A DNA stretch of 64,000 bases from Astragalus membranaceus (GCA_039519185.1 CM076851.1:47288751-47352750), one strand, 5' to 3'. Shown: positions 33,438 through 47,458, counted from the first letter of the stretch. Translations and numbers: made by a program. The notes: generated from the sequence alone by a model not told the origin.

Positions 33438-34131
33438 TAAGAGAAAAATTTGAATGGGAAAAGGCTATGTATGCCCAAATCTCCAAAGGAAAATCCTCCA
33501 TTGCACCACCAGAATTTCCAGAATGGCTAATAGACGAAGAGCCAAGCAACATGGTGGAAAAAGAGAAGAGCAAGAAGGTACTGAAGAAAACAGTGGAGAG
33601 CCCAGCAGCAAAGAAAAAGCAGAGCCCTGCTAAGAAAGAAAAGAAAATGATTGTGGAGGAAGAAGAGACCCTGGATTCTGAAGAAATGGAGATGATCAGT
33701 GAAGAAGATGAGGAAGAAACCAAGGCTGTGATGAGAGGGATGGAGAGTCAGGAAGATGAGGAGTCAGCTGGTGAAGAAACTGAGAGTACTGAGGCAGAAG
33801 AAGTATACTGTGACCCAAGCCCCAAGAAAACCCCACCAAAATCCCCATCTAAATCCCCACTCAAAGAAACCACACCACCATCAAGCCCTACCCCTATCCC
33901 TCAACCACCAAAATCCCCATCCAAATCCACACTCAAAGAAATCACACCACCATCAAGCCCCACCCCCATCCCTCAACCAGGGAATTTACCCATTCAAAAA
34001 CCACCCCTAAGCCCCCAGCAACAGCAACCTGAAACCACAGAAATCTATCCAAAGAAGAGCTATGCATCATACCACAAAGCCAGAAGAAATCCTGGAGTCA
34101 AGTTGGTAAAGCACCCGGAAGAAGGTGTTCG

Positions 34132-34168
34132 GCCAGTAGACGCTGCAGCGGCTAATGCTGCAGCGTTT
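34132..34168 (+). repeat. Dispersed CGCTACAGCG-type motif inside ORF3
   Basis: GTAGACGCTGCAGCGGCTAA followed by TGCTGCAGCG. In frame it encodes an Asp/Ala/Asn-rich run. Confidence 0.7.
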
Positions 34169-34309
34169 AAAGACAAAAGTCCCAGGGTAGCCACAGCAGA
34201 AGAGGAAGCAACTGCAGCAGGAAAGGAATCCCCTAAAAATTCTGCAGAGAAAGAAGCAGCTCAAAAATTGGCTGAGATGGCAGCAAGCAAAGAGGCCCAA
34301 GAAATGACA

Positions 34310-34342
34310 GCTGACGCTACAGCGGCTACCGCTGTAGCGGTT
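34310..34342 (+). repeat. Dispersed CGCTACAGCG-type motif inside ORF3
   Basis: CTGACGCTACAGCGGCTACC then GCTGTAGCGG, with the motif in both orientations. In frame it encodes an Ala/Thr/Val run. Confidence 0.7.
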
Positions 34343-34435
34343 GAAAAGATGAAAACCCCCACCCCAAAGAAAAAGAAGGCAGCAAGACCCGCCCCATCCC
34401 CTTCAAGAGCCAGCAAAAGGCTCAGGAAGGGTTAA

Positions 34436-35573
34436 AAGGCAAGCCTTTTCTTTTATTTCAAAAAAAAAAACATGTCTGGCTGTTTACGCCTTGTGTTCTG
34501 TTATTTTTTTACATTTTGTTAGCTTGTACTAAAAGAACTCTCCCTTTAGAATGCATGAAGCAGTGGGGACACTGCTTGGTCTTAAGTATGGGGGAGGACC
34601 TTATGTTTATGTATGTTAATGCATGTTATGCTTTTGAATGACAATAGTATGTTGTATTTAAATAAAAGACAAGATTAGTTGCACTTTTTAAATCTTTTAG
34701 CAATAGAATTTAAACTTGTGTGGCCAATTTTAAATGATGATTATGTGTTTTTGAGTAAAGTAGCCATGTATGAACAATGAATGGTTTATTGCTGCTTTTA
34801 CACAAAACTCTAAGCTTAGCAAAGAACCTAGTTAGCTAGGGATAATCTAATGCTTAAGTTAGTTCTGGTTAACCTAGGTTTGGTCAAGTTTTGATTAAAA
34901 ATGGAGAGTAGTTTTTAAGCTAAGTTTGGGGGTGCATCGGTTGTATTAAGGCTAGGCATAAAGAGTATAAATTGGTCAGTACAAATTGCCCAGAACAAAC
35001 ACTGAACTGTTTCAAGAAATGCATAAAAAGAAAAAGATATGCAAATAAGGAGTTCAGTAAAAAGGGCATTTCAGCAAAATTCATTCAAAAGCAGCGCTAC
35101 AGCGTTTAGCGCTAAAGCGCTTAGAAAGCACCAAAACAAAAGCTCAATGTGCTGACCAATAATCTGAAAAGAAACCTAATTAAGCCCTTTGTTGTGCTTT
35201 GAAGCCCCTCAATCCTTGTGTGAATATGTTAATCTACTCTCCCTTTTGAAAAATTCTTTGGCTCAACCAAAAGAAAGCCATTCTTTCCAAGGCTAGGAGA
35301 AATGCCGAAACTAGCTAGGATTCAAGCTAAGCTCTGTAGTCACACACTCACAAATGAGCTATAATAACTCTATATGTTGTGAGAAACATGGTGTGTGGGT
35401 GTGATGAATGTTAATCTGAAATCTTGGCCTAATGAGTTAGATTTTCAAAAATCTGTTTGATTTAAAAGCTGCAACTAATTTGGTTTTAATGAGTACTTGT
35501 CATTCTGTTTTTTTTTCTTATCTTATTCAAGTGTCATTGCTTGAGGACAAGTAATGGTTTAAGTTTGGGGGTG
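34436..35573 (+). other. Athila 3' untranslated region and purine tract
   Basis: Non-coding sequence with many short GTTTGGGGGTG-like and AGTATGGGGGAGG stretches common before Athila 3' LTRs. A motif cluster lies at 35090-35123 (CAGCGCTACAGCGTTTAGCG). The last bases, about 35559-35573 (TTAAGTTTGGGGGTG), are the polypurine tract. Confidence 0.7.
35090..35123 (+). repeat. Dispersed CGCTACAGCG-type motif in the 3' untranslated region
   Basis: GCAGCGCTACAGCGTTTAGC then GCTAAAGCGCTT, a near-palindromic cluster outside any ORF. Confidence 0.7.
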
Positions 35574-36979
35574 TGATAACCCATATTTATATGAGTTATT
35601 TGTGCTCTTCTCACTTAAATCCAAGCAAGTTCTCTAGTAATTCTAGTACTTTACTATGTAAATTTGTAATTAAAAGTATAGATGTAGGTTCAGAGTTGAT
35701 TTCCTAAATATTGGGCATAATAGGTGCCTTTGTGAATATATTAATGTTTTGCTTAGTGCTGCAGCGGTAGACGCTATGCAGCGGTAAGCGCTACAGCGCT
35801 ATGGAGCGGTTGGCCAATTAGATATTTATGAAGCCACTTGCTGATTGATGAGTCATCACTCTGATCTTCTTCTTCTCAGCCTGACATAGGGACTTCCAAG
35901 TGGATTCAAAAAGACACTTGGCGTTTCCTAATTGGAGCTTAAGTGATAGTTGGTGATAATTCTAATCATTGTTTTTTGTAAAGCCACTTTATGGATTTGG
36001 AGATAATATCTAAGTATTATCTTCTTCTAATCACATATAGATTTTTCATTCGTAGAGAGAGAGAGAGAGAGTTTTAGACTTGGGAGAAAGAACTAACTTG
36101 ACATTTTAGACTTCCTCCATTGTTGCTCTACTCTTAAGCTTTATTTTCTAGTTTACTTTTTATATCTCACCTACGGTTTGCTCACGCCATAGCATCATCC
36201 ATCGTGTATGGCTTGGGATTGTTGGAGTGCATCTTTTGTAACCATTCTTCTCTTTCTCACATACGGTAACATAATCTTTTCAGTTTATGTTGTTTTGATG
36301 AAGCTTGTTATGAGCTAAACACTTGTAGTTGGATTGTTCTAGTGTTTGTAATGAACCTTGAGTAAAGTATTTATAATGTTATGACGTTTGTGTTTCAATC
36401 CTTGTGTTATAATACTTTCAAACTTCTTTTGGTATTGATCAACTAAAATAAGGGGCTTCGTAGGTACAGACATGGTTTACTAAGAGAACTCAAGGATTGA
36501 TATGAATGAAAGGTCATTTAAAGACATTTAAATGACTTGTACTTAACCCTAGACATAGGAGAGTAATAGTTCATAAGGTAAAAGCTGTAAGTTCTTCATT
36601 ATACACGGGTGAACTTATTTAGAGCCTAGACATAGGAGTCTTGTAACAAAACCCTGGCGACAGTGACTGAAAGGCACGCTTCCATACCGGTACAGCGCTT
36701 AACGCTATAGAGTCTAACGCTATAGCGCTTTGCTCTTGGGAATTTACATAACATATGAGCTATCCAACTTACTCTTTACACTTTAATTTCACTACTGTTT
36801 TATCACAACTTATTATAGTTGCAATTTCACGTTTGTTATTGTCAATTAACTTGTTTCACTAACTTGCTAATCTCTTAAACTCTTAAATTAATTCCAATCC
36901 CTGTGGGAACGATCTCTACTTATCATTGTATTACTTGTTGCGATTGTGTATACTTGCACATCTACTTTTCGCACCAACA
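35574..36979 (+). repeat. Athila-like 3' LTR
   Basis: 1406 bp, near-identical to 14510-15932; the length difference is mainly the shorter GA microsatellite near 36056. Several differences fall in the motif clusters (35757-35812 and 36687-36731) and include C/T changes such as CTACAG versus CTATAG. Confidence 0.92.
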
Positions 36980-37495
36980 TCTTCGGCCGCAATGTATAGC
37001 ATCAGAGGCTTTCCAGGCTGCGGAGGCACCAAGACAGGGGGATTAGGCAAGGCAGCCTTGATCTGGTCAAAGGATTCTTGTTGTTTGGCTCCCCATATCA
37101 TCTCCTCCGTGTTCTTTATCCTCAACAAGGGTGAGAAAGCTTCCATCTTTCCAGCCGAGTTGGCGATAAATCTCCTTAGGAAATTGATCTTGCCTAGTAA
37201 ACTCTGCAGCTCCTTCTTAGTTCTGGGGGGTCTTGCCTCCAGGATAGCCCGAGCTTTGTTCTTGACTACTTCAATGCCCTGGTTGTGCACCAAGAAGCCT
37301 AGAGAATTGCCTGATGACACGCCAAAAGCACATTTAGTAGGGTTCATTTTGAGATTGTGGAGTCTCATCCGTTTTAGAGCTTGTTCAAGCTCAACTAGGT
37401 GGGCTTTGAAACTCTTGGATTTGACCACCACATCATCAATGAGTACCTCCATGCTTTTACCAATGAGGTCATGGAAAATAGCATTCATGCGCTGA
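36980..37495 (-). pseudogene. Ty3/gypsy RT (3' half) of the minus-strand element split by Athila
   Basis: On the minus strand: MNAIFHDLIGKSMEVLIDDVV (catalytic IDD box), MNPTKCAFGVSSGNSLGF, LQSLLGKINFLRRFI and a thumb region to LMLYIAAED. Reading continues, after the Athila insertion, at 14504. The RT N-terminal half is missing: upstream of about 37495 the sequence turns into LTR-like DNA, so gag, protease and half of RT are deleted. Confidence 0.82.
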
Positions 37496-38263
37496 GAAGG
37501 GAACTCTGCTCCTCGACTGTGGGTATCCTGACTTCTCTAGAAAGGGTCAGGTTGAGTGAATGGGACGCGAGGGTTGGATTATTCTACTGGCCTAATGCAT
37601 AAATGTAAAATAAAGGTAAAGTGCGGTAAAGAAGATAAAATTGAAATAAACGTAGAGTTGTTTAATTGATGTGTGTCTCTGTACAATTATCATTTTCCTA
37701 TATATATACATAGGCCCTCATCGGCCACTACTCGAGCCAACACTTGCCTACCATTGGATCAATCAAAGATCAGCGCCTATCATTGTTCCTAAGCCCTAAA
37801 AAGGCGGAGTAACTACCCACGATCCCACTAGCATGGTTAGTGGGATAAAACTCCCTCGCTCCGCTTTTCACGGCCTCGCTCATTCGTTTGATCTTCAACT
37901 ATTCCCACGTTTTATCTCTGTGCTTCCTCTTCCTTGCCTTCCAAGCAAGCCTGCCTTACCTCGGCCACTTGGTTACTCGGCTGACGTTTGTCCTCGGACA
38001 GCAACTCAGGCACCCGAGCCACCCTGGCCGTGGCACTCTATAGGCTGAGGCTTTACTCTCCCTCGGCCTAGCTCATTGTCCCTCGGGCTTACCCCTTCCT
38101 CGGGGAGTTTGTCTAGTGGTACGCCCCGAGGGCCTCTCTTGAGTTCTTTCCTTCAGCAATTATCTTCTAGGATTTAGTCTAGTGACCTGCCTCAACACTC
38201 TAATCCTTTTCGTCTTTTTCCTCAGCCCTCGGCCTACAACTCAGTTATTTTTGGGTGTTAACA
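37496..38263 (-). repeat. Probable 5' LTR of the minus-strand gypsy element
   Basis: Read on the minus strand it begins TGTTAACACCCAAAAATAAC (at 38263) and is rich in GGCCGAGG/CCTCGGCC. The inner end is uncertain because a deletion joins it to RT near 37495. A 5'-side TATATATATA lies at about 37702. Confidence 0.5.
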
Positions 38264-39926
38264 GGTCCACATCATCTTTTTTTTACACATCTCCACATCA
38301 GCTAAAAAAATAAAAATAAAAACCCCATTTAGACTAAAGGTCTGAGTTTTTAAAAAAGGGACTAAATATTTGAGTTTTAAAATAAAGAGACTAAATATCT
38401 GAATTTGTGAAAATAGGAAAACCAAAGCTATATTTAGCCTACATAAAAAAATCACATTATATTCAATTCGAATTATCAAGATTTTCTAAATAGTCCAACA
38501 AAATTCCGTGGCATTCATTTAAGACCTACAACTTAAAAAATTCAATGGTATTCAAAAACATAGAATCCTTTACAATAATCCATTAATATTCAACAAAGTT
38601 CAGTGGCATTCATTCGAAACTTTCTGCTAAAATAATCTTTAAAAATCCCAATTCAAGTCACCCGAAGTTTTAAAAAGTGGACGAGAAAAGTAGTTTTACC
38701 ATATTATTTTCATACTAGAAAGAACAACTCTACTTCCACATCCGTTGTTGAGTTCAATTTTAAGTTATTATTTGTCAAATGCAAATGTTTTTAATACCAA
38801 TTCTTTTGCATGTGCACTAATTTGACTGAAAGTTAGCGACCTAAATTTGACAATTTTTTAAATAATTTACACAATTTACACACATGGCTAATAAAATGTT
38901 ATTTACTAAATTTAAACATAATTAATTATAAATATCCAAGCGTTCAAATCTTCCTATAATTTTGAAAACAATGGATAATAAAGTGCAAAATCATAGTTAA
39001 TAAAATCCATTAATAGTTGATGAGTCGAACAAAGGATATAATCATGAACCATGTGCGGGAACTGCAATAATATTTATAAAATTGACGACTTTAAGTGTCC
39101 TGTATTGGTGTGTAAATAACATTTCTTTTTTAAAAAAATAATAAAATAACATTTCACTTCTTATAACATCAATTGTGTCACAATCAATATACCAAAAAAT
39201 CAAAACCAAACAATATCCTTTAAATCATGGCAGCTGTATTACAGTCTAAAAAGATATTGAGTTATAATACCCAACCCCCCATCCCCGCAAATAAGGAAAT
39301 TTCCAGCAATAGCCATGCAAATGTTACCATAATTCATATTATCACATTATTAAGGAAAATATGTACAAACTGCACCTTTCCCTACCTTATACACCTGTTG
39401 GCAGTGGCACAAATCAGTACACCCATTTATGACAATGTCAGCTGATGTTCAGAAGCATAAAACAGAAGACTTCCATACATACAATAGACCTAAAACGTTT
39501 CTATGAACAAGCATATTTTTTTTCTATCCTTTGTCATGGCTCAAATACACAATTAGAACAAGACAACACATGGGGAAATCAGTGAGAAACTACCCTAACA
39601 TATTACCTACCTGTTATCAGACACTAATGATCTATTCAGGAAGAATAATTCATTGTGCATACTGAAGGGTAAAGTTTCAAACAACCTCAAAAAACACCAA
39701 ACATGGTATTGTGTCACTAATTGAAAAGATCTTCTCGTGCCAGAACCAACCATACAGTTACAGTAAAATGCATTGTGGAACACTTGATATACAAACGTTC
39801 TGACCAGAGCAATGCTTGTCAAGAGTTATCAGTGACCAACACATACTTCTGCCGCCAACTCTGCTCAAAATGATATTACAGTATGAGCATTCCCTTCACT
39901 ACAGCATGCAATTTATTTTACTCAAC
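38264..39926. other. AT-rich intergenic sequence downstream of ZTL
   Basis: No credible ORF, RNA gene or TE with definable ends. The part nearest the gene (about 39200-39926) should include the ZTL 3' UTR and polyadenylation region; no single signal stands out among many AATAAA-like strings. Confidence 0.5.
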
Positions 39927-42758
<2,832 letters not shown>

Positions 42759-42991
42759 TGTAAGAGTATTAGAAATAGATGAACTTTTTTTAATTGTAAC
42801 AGTTGTAATACTGCTAGTTAGTTCTACCTGTTACTGCAGGTTCGGTTAGCATAGTTACCTGCTAGTGCAGGTCATTGCTTGTAACTCAAGTGTACCTATA
42901 TAAGGTCACACCCTATTGTATCCCAAGCTCAGTTAATACAATTCTCTTTTGCAATGATAATCTTTCACTCTCTCTTTCTCATATTTCTACA
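42759..42991 (+). repeat. Copia 5' LTR
   Basis: 233 bp, TGTAAGAGTATTAGAAATAG to TTTCTACA. It contains TATATAAGG (about 42897), a plausible TATA box. The next bases TGGTATCGAGCT are the tRNA-Met type primer site. Confidence 0.85.
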
Positions 42992-43066
42992 TGGTATCGA
43001 GCTAATCCGATCCCAACAAACTCCTAACAAAACTTCTTTTTTTTCGCTTCGCTTTGCTTTGCGTTC

Positions 43067-43990
43067 GTGGCGTCGGTTAACGATGATCCTCCGCCACCAC
43101 CTCCGCCGCAGAACTATCAACCACACGGTGATCGTATCTCGCAGACGCATTCAACAGTTCGAAATACCGAATCCTCTGGTAGCGCAATCGCATCAGCTGT
43201 CAAAGAATTCCGTCACAAGATCACGGAAAAGCTGCACGATGAGAACTTCGTGCTTTGGCGTCAACAGGTGGAGCCTGTAGTTAAGGCGCATCGTCTTCAT
43301 CATTTTCTCGTCTCGTCTCGCCTCGCATTCCACCTCGCTTCCTCTCTGAATAGGACATGGCGCTTGAACGTGAAAATCCTGCGTTCCAAGCTTGAGAAGC
43401 ACAGGATCAAATGCTCCTTTCCTGGCTCCAAACGTCGTTGTCTACTGCGATTCAAGCGCGCGTTGTTGGTTCGCATCACGCCTTCGAACTTTGGGCCAAG
43501 ATCCACGCCTACTTCCAAAAACTAGGTCGCACCAAGATTCGTTCGCTTCGAACAGAACTGCGCACAACGCGTCTTGAAACCAAGATGGTGAAGGAGTATC
43601 TTGCCAAAATCAAAGCTCTCGTTGACTCTCTATCCGCAGTAGGCGATCCTGTTTCTGTTCGTGATCACCTTGATGCGATCTTGGATGGCTTACCTCAGGA
43701 ATATGATCCTATTATTTCGATTGTTGAGAGCAAATTTGACGATGAAGCCACAGTTGAAGAAACTGAAGCTCTATTGCTAGGTCAAGAGGTGCGCTTGCAG
43801 CGCTATCGCAAACAAACAGCAACAGATTCAGCAACTGTTCTTCTCACGCATGCCTCGCCTCACCAATCAAATGATTCCTCTCAGCCTCAGGATACCTCCT
43901 CTCAAGGTCAGCAACAGTTTTCACAGGGCTATGGTTTTCGTGGTCGTGGGCGAGGACGTGGTCGTGGTGTCCTAACTTCTTTGGAGATAA
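43067..43990 (+). pseudogene. Copia gag, frameshifted
   Basis: The reading frame starts at a GTG (43067) where a start codon is expected and has a Pro-rich tract, then KLHDENFVLWRQQVEPVVKA (copia gag N-terminal signature). It shifts near 43400 to a second frame with LGRTKIRSLRTEL, MVKEYLAKIKALVDSLSAVG and HLDAILDGLPQEYDPII, the UBN2-type gag core. It ends in a Gly/Arg-rich tail. The CCHC zinc knuckle expected after the tail is missing. Confidence 0.8.
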
Positions 43991-46657
43991 AGCTACTTCT
44001 CTTCATGTGACTTCTGATGGTCGCAACATTCAGCAACATCAAGTCACACTTGACATTCCTAGCCAGGTCTTTGTTGGCAATGGCCAAGGTTTGCAAGTCC
44101 TCTCTGCTGGTTCTAGTTCATTTTCTTCTCCTTTTAATCCTAACTTTAAGCTTCATTTGAATAATATGCTGCATGTTCCTAATATTACAAAGAATCTCAT
44201 AAGTGTCCACAGTTTTCTTAAAGATAATCCAGTATTCTTTGAGTTCCATCTTAATGATTGCCTTGTCAAATCCCAGGCTACACGTGAAGTGCTTCTGCAT
44301 GGACGTGCAGAACCTGATGGCCTTTATGAGTTTAAAGATCTTCTGGAGCAACCAGTCAAAGTCAGCTTACCATTTCGTAATTCTGATTCTTCTGTATCTA
44401 CTGTTATCCCCTCTGTACACAGTGCTATTGCACTTGTAACCCAATCCCCTAATTCTGTAACTTCCGGTATATGGCATTTACGCCTAGGTCATCCCAATTT
44501 CAATACTCTCAAACATGTATTTCAACTGTGTAATATTCCATCACCTAATAAAGATTCATCTATGTTTTGTGATGCTTGTTGTGCTGGCAAATCTCATAGA
44601 CTGCCATCTGATACATCTACTACTGTATATAATTCACCCCTTGAATTAGTCTTTAGTGACCTTTGGGGGCCCTCTCCTATGGCATCCTCCATTGGCCACT
44701 ATTATTATCTCACATTTGTTGATGCCTACTCTCGTTTCACATGGTTTTACCTCCTTAAAAACAAGTCTGAAACACTAAACATTTTTAAACAATTCAAAGC
44801 TATGGCTGAAATGCAATTCAATACTAAACTCAAAGCAATTCAGACTGATTGGGGAGGCGAATTCCGCTCCTTCTCCAAGTATTTAGCTGAATTGGGTGTT
44901 CTTCATAGGCTTATTTGCCCTCACACTCACCATCAAAATGGTGTAGTGGAGAGGAAGCATAGGCATATTGTTGAACTTGGTCTCACACTCATGTTTCAAT
45001 CCAAACTACCTTTGCATTTTTGGGATCATGCCTTTGCAACAGCTGTTCACTTAATTAATAGACTTCCACCCACTTCCCTCAATGGCTCTATTCCCTTTCA
45101 AATCTTGTATGGTCAACTTCCAAATTTCTCTTCACTTAGAGCCTTTGGTTGTAGCTGTTTTCCATGTCTTAGACCATATAACTCTCACAAACTTGACTTT
45201 CGTTCTCATGAGTGTGTCTTTTTGGGCTACTCATCCTCTCATAAGGGCTACAAGTGTCTATCCACTAACGGTCGCATCTATGTCTCCAAAGATGTCATAT
45301 TCAATGAAACTAAGTTTCCTTACAAAGAGCTATTTGAAGCTACACCACCACCAACCTCATCTCCACCCATGGACACTTACCCCTCAGCCTCCATACCCAC
45401 AGTTGCATCTAACACTAACCCTACCACCCCTACTTCACCTAATTCAGGCTCACCACTTATCCCCTCCTCCCCTTCCATCAACCAAGAAAATAACCCTTCA
45501 CCATCACCTAACCTCTCAGATTCCTACCCCTTCACTGCACCTACAGCCAGTACAACCATATCAGCCTCCTCTCCTACACCATCACCATCACCATCACCCC
45601 CACACAACATTCATCCCATGCAAACACGTTCCAAATCTGGCATTGTCAAACCTAGACTCCATCCCACACTCCTTCTCACACATGTTGAGCCTAAGAGTGT
45701 GAAATCAGCCCTTCAACAGCCAGCTTGGCAATCAGCCATGAATGATGAGTACACAGCTCTTATGAAGAATAATACTTGGTCTCTAGTCCCTCTCCCTCCA
45801 AACAAGAATGTCATTGGTTGTAAGTGGGTGTTTCGGGTAAAAGATAATGCTGATGGCTCATTGAACAAGTATAAGGCCAGACTTGTGGCCAAAGGGTTTC
45901 ATCAACAACATGGGCAAGACTTCAATGAAACCTTCTCTCCAGTAATCAAGCCTGTCACCATTCGCATCATCCTCACCATGGAACTCACCAACAAATGGAA
46001 TCTTCACCAAATTGATGTTAATAATGCCTTTCTGAATGGTGTGCTCACTGAAGAAGTCTATATGCAACAACCCCAAGGGTTTGAAGCCTCAGACAAGTCA
46101 CTAGTTTGCAAGCTGAACAAAGCTATATGTGGCCTGAAACAGGCGCCTCGTGCCTGGTTTGACAAACTGAAAGCTACTCTACTGCACTTTGGCTTTAAAA
46201 GCAGCAGGTGTGATCCTTCTCTGTTTACTTTCACTAGCAAATCTGTCACTGTGTACCTCTTAGTCTATATGGATGATATAATCCTCACTGGCACATCCTA
46301 TGCTCTGATCAAGCAACTTATTCATCAATTGGACTCTGTTTTCTCATTAAAACAGCTTGGCACCCTTGACTACTTCTTAGGAATTGAAGTCAAACAGCTT
46401 GACAGGGATTCTCTCATGCTCACACAGAGTAAAGACAAAGAGATCTCCTAGCAAAAACTAACATGACAAAAGCTAAGCCCATCTCCTCTCCAATGGTCAC
46501 TAATCTCAAACTCTCCAAACAGGGCAGTGATTATTTTGAGGATCCTGCTATATACAGATCAGTGGTTGGTACCCTGCAATACACCACAATTACAAGGCCA
46601 GAAATCAGCTATGTTGTGAACAAAGTATGCCAGTCCATGGCCAGTCCTCTTGAATCC
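43991..46657 (+). pseudogene. Copia pol: protease remnant, integrase and reverse transcriptase
   Basis: The frame is open 44007-46451 (814 codons). At the start a short ATSLHVTSDG stretch resembles what follows the protease active site, but the DSGA motif is not intact. Then: GAG-pre-integrase (WHLRLGHPN, CDACCAGKSHRLP), integrase D-D-E (FSDLWGPSP, IQTDWGGEFR, HHQNGVVERKHRHI), a Ser/Pro-rich linker, and RT (NTWSLVPLP, KARLVAKGFHQ, LVYMDDIILTG). A frameshift near 46434 moves the rest (KPISSPMVTNLKLSK, YRSVVGTLQYTTITRP) to a second frame that is cut at 46657 by the nested transposon. Confidence 0.88.
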
Positions 46658-47458
46658 ATGGTAGACAAACTCGCGATCCAACTCGTGGGATCGTACGTCT
46701 TTACGATCTTGCAAGGCCATTCCGTGTTCGATCTTAGATAGAATCGGAATCTGCAACTCGTTGGTGAGATCGCGTAGGATCGCCAGCAAACACGTAGAAT
46801 CGCTACGTTTCTGCGTTTTTCACGATTCAGCGCAAAAACGGGTAGTGGGTTGGGTTTTTCTGACCCGTTTCAAAATACGCATGTTTGGAGTATTCACGGT
46901 TAAAAAAACCCTAATTTTACAGCTCACTAAAGTGAGTTACAAGCCACTGACCTTTCAACTCACTTCTCTTCTCTTTCACCGCTCTAACGCTCTGTTTTTC
47001 TTACGTAGCGCACACTTCTCTTCTCCACTCTGTTTTGCATTCTCTTCTCAGCAGCGAACATCTCCACCTTCTCCACTCTGATTTGCGTTGTCTTCTCAGC
47101 AGCGAAGAGGAAGACTCTGCTTGCTTCAGCGAAGACGGAACTCTGCTTCAGCGAAGTGGCAAGGCTCTATTTTTTGTTTCTTTCGTTGTCCTCTTCACGT
47201 TCTGTTTTCCTTCTTTTATATTAATATATAAAAGTTTACTTTTCTTTTTTCTTGTTTAAAGAAGACACGTATCATCTCTTATATTTATTTATTTTTAAAA
47301 AGCTAGCTTTTTTCCTCTTCACGTATCAACTCTTGCAACCCCTCTCCGATCCCGCGTAGGAATTTGGTAGGATCGTACGTTTCGTGTTACGATCCCACGA
47401 GTTACGATCTTGCAACCCCTCTCTGATCCCGCGTAGGATCTCGAGTTTGACTACCATG
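46658..47458. mobile_element. Non-autonomous DNA transposon (Mutator- or hAT-type) nested in Copia
   Basis: It splits the RNase H frame. The flanks carry CTTGAATCC on both sides (46649-46657 and 47459-47467), an 8- or 9-bp target duplication (the ambiguity is one C). Ends are inverted: ATGGTAGACAAACTCG at left, CATGGTAGTCAAACTCG inverted at right. Subterminal GATCCYACGAGTTACGATC and GCAACCCCTCTC(T/C)GATCCCGCG motifs repeat near the right end and partly near the left. The 801-bp body has no transposase. Nine bases would favour a Mutator-like element, eight hAT. Confidence 0.8.

Larger units (their letters stand above)
32567..34435 (+). pseudogene. Athila ORF3 (plant-transposon domain protein in env position), broken by two stops
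   Basis: ATG 32567 opens a frame that holds to TAG 33356, has a second TAG at 33398, and continues in the same frame to 34435; it is one ORF of about 620 codons with two nonsense codons. Residues 25-230 (KFWQIEFIAERGF, YSLVRGETVNFNARTINDLF, WCSFIKHSLLPTSH) look like the domain annotated as putative plant transposon protein in many legume Athila copies. The rest is Lys/Glu-rich, then Pro/Ser/Lys repeats (KSPSKSPLKETTPPSSPTP twice) and an Ala-rich end. Function unknown; position matches the env-like ORF of Athila/Calypso, but I see no clear signal peptide or membrane segment. Confidence 0.75.
14510..36979 (+). mobile_element. Athila-like Ty3/gypsy retrotransposon with nested insertions
   Basis: LTRs at 14510-15932 and 35574-36979 start TGATAACCC and end CCAACA. 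TCTTC flanks both sides (14505-14509 and 36980-36984), a perfect 5-bp target duplication. The primer site TGGCGCCGTTGCCGGGG (15939-15955) is the Athila-type one, and a purine tract GTTTGGGGGTG precedes the 3' LTR. Order: gag, protease, RT/RNase H, integrase, then a third ORF. Two other elements interrupt it: a chromovirus in gag (17311 to about 24817) and a CACTA element in RT (26057-29653). Removing these leaves about 11 kb, normal for the lineage. Stops and frameshifts break gag, pol and ORF3. I count roughly two dozen differences between the LTRs, a low divergence. Confidence 0.92.

Noticed and set aside
36926..37495. 189-codon plus-strand ORF over the RT fragment
   Set aside because: Antisense of the RT with intact catalytic box on the minus strand.
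45082..45702. 206-codon Pro/His/Leu-rich ORF
   Set aside because: Out-of-frame shadow of the Ser/Pro-rich linker of Copia pol.
46658..47458. Possible intron or gene fragment inside Copia
   Set aside because: Inverted ends and a direct target duplication show a DNA transposon instead.
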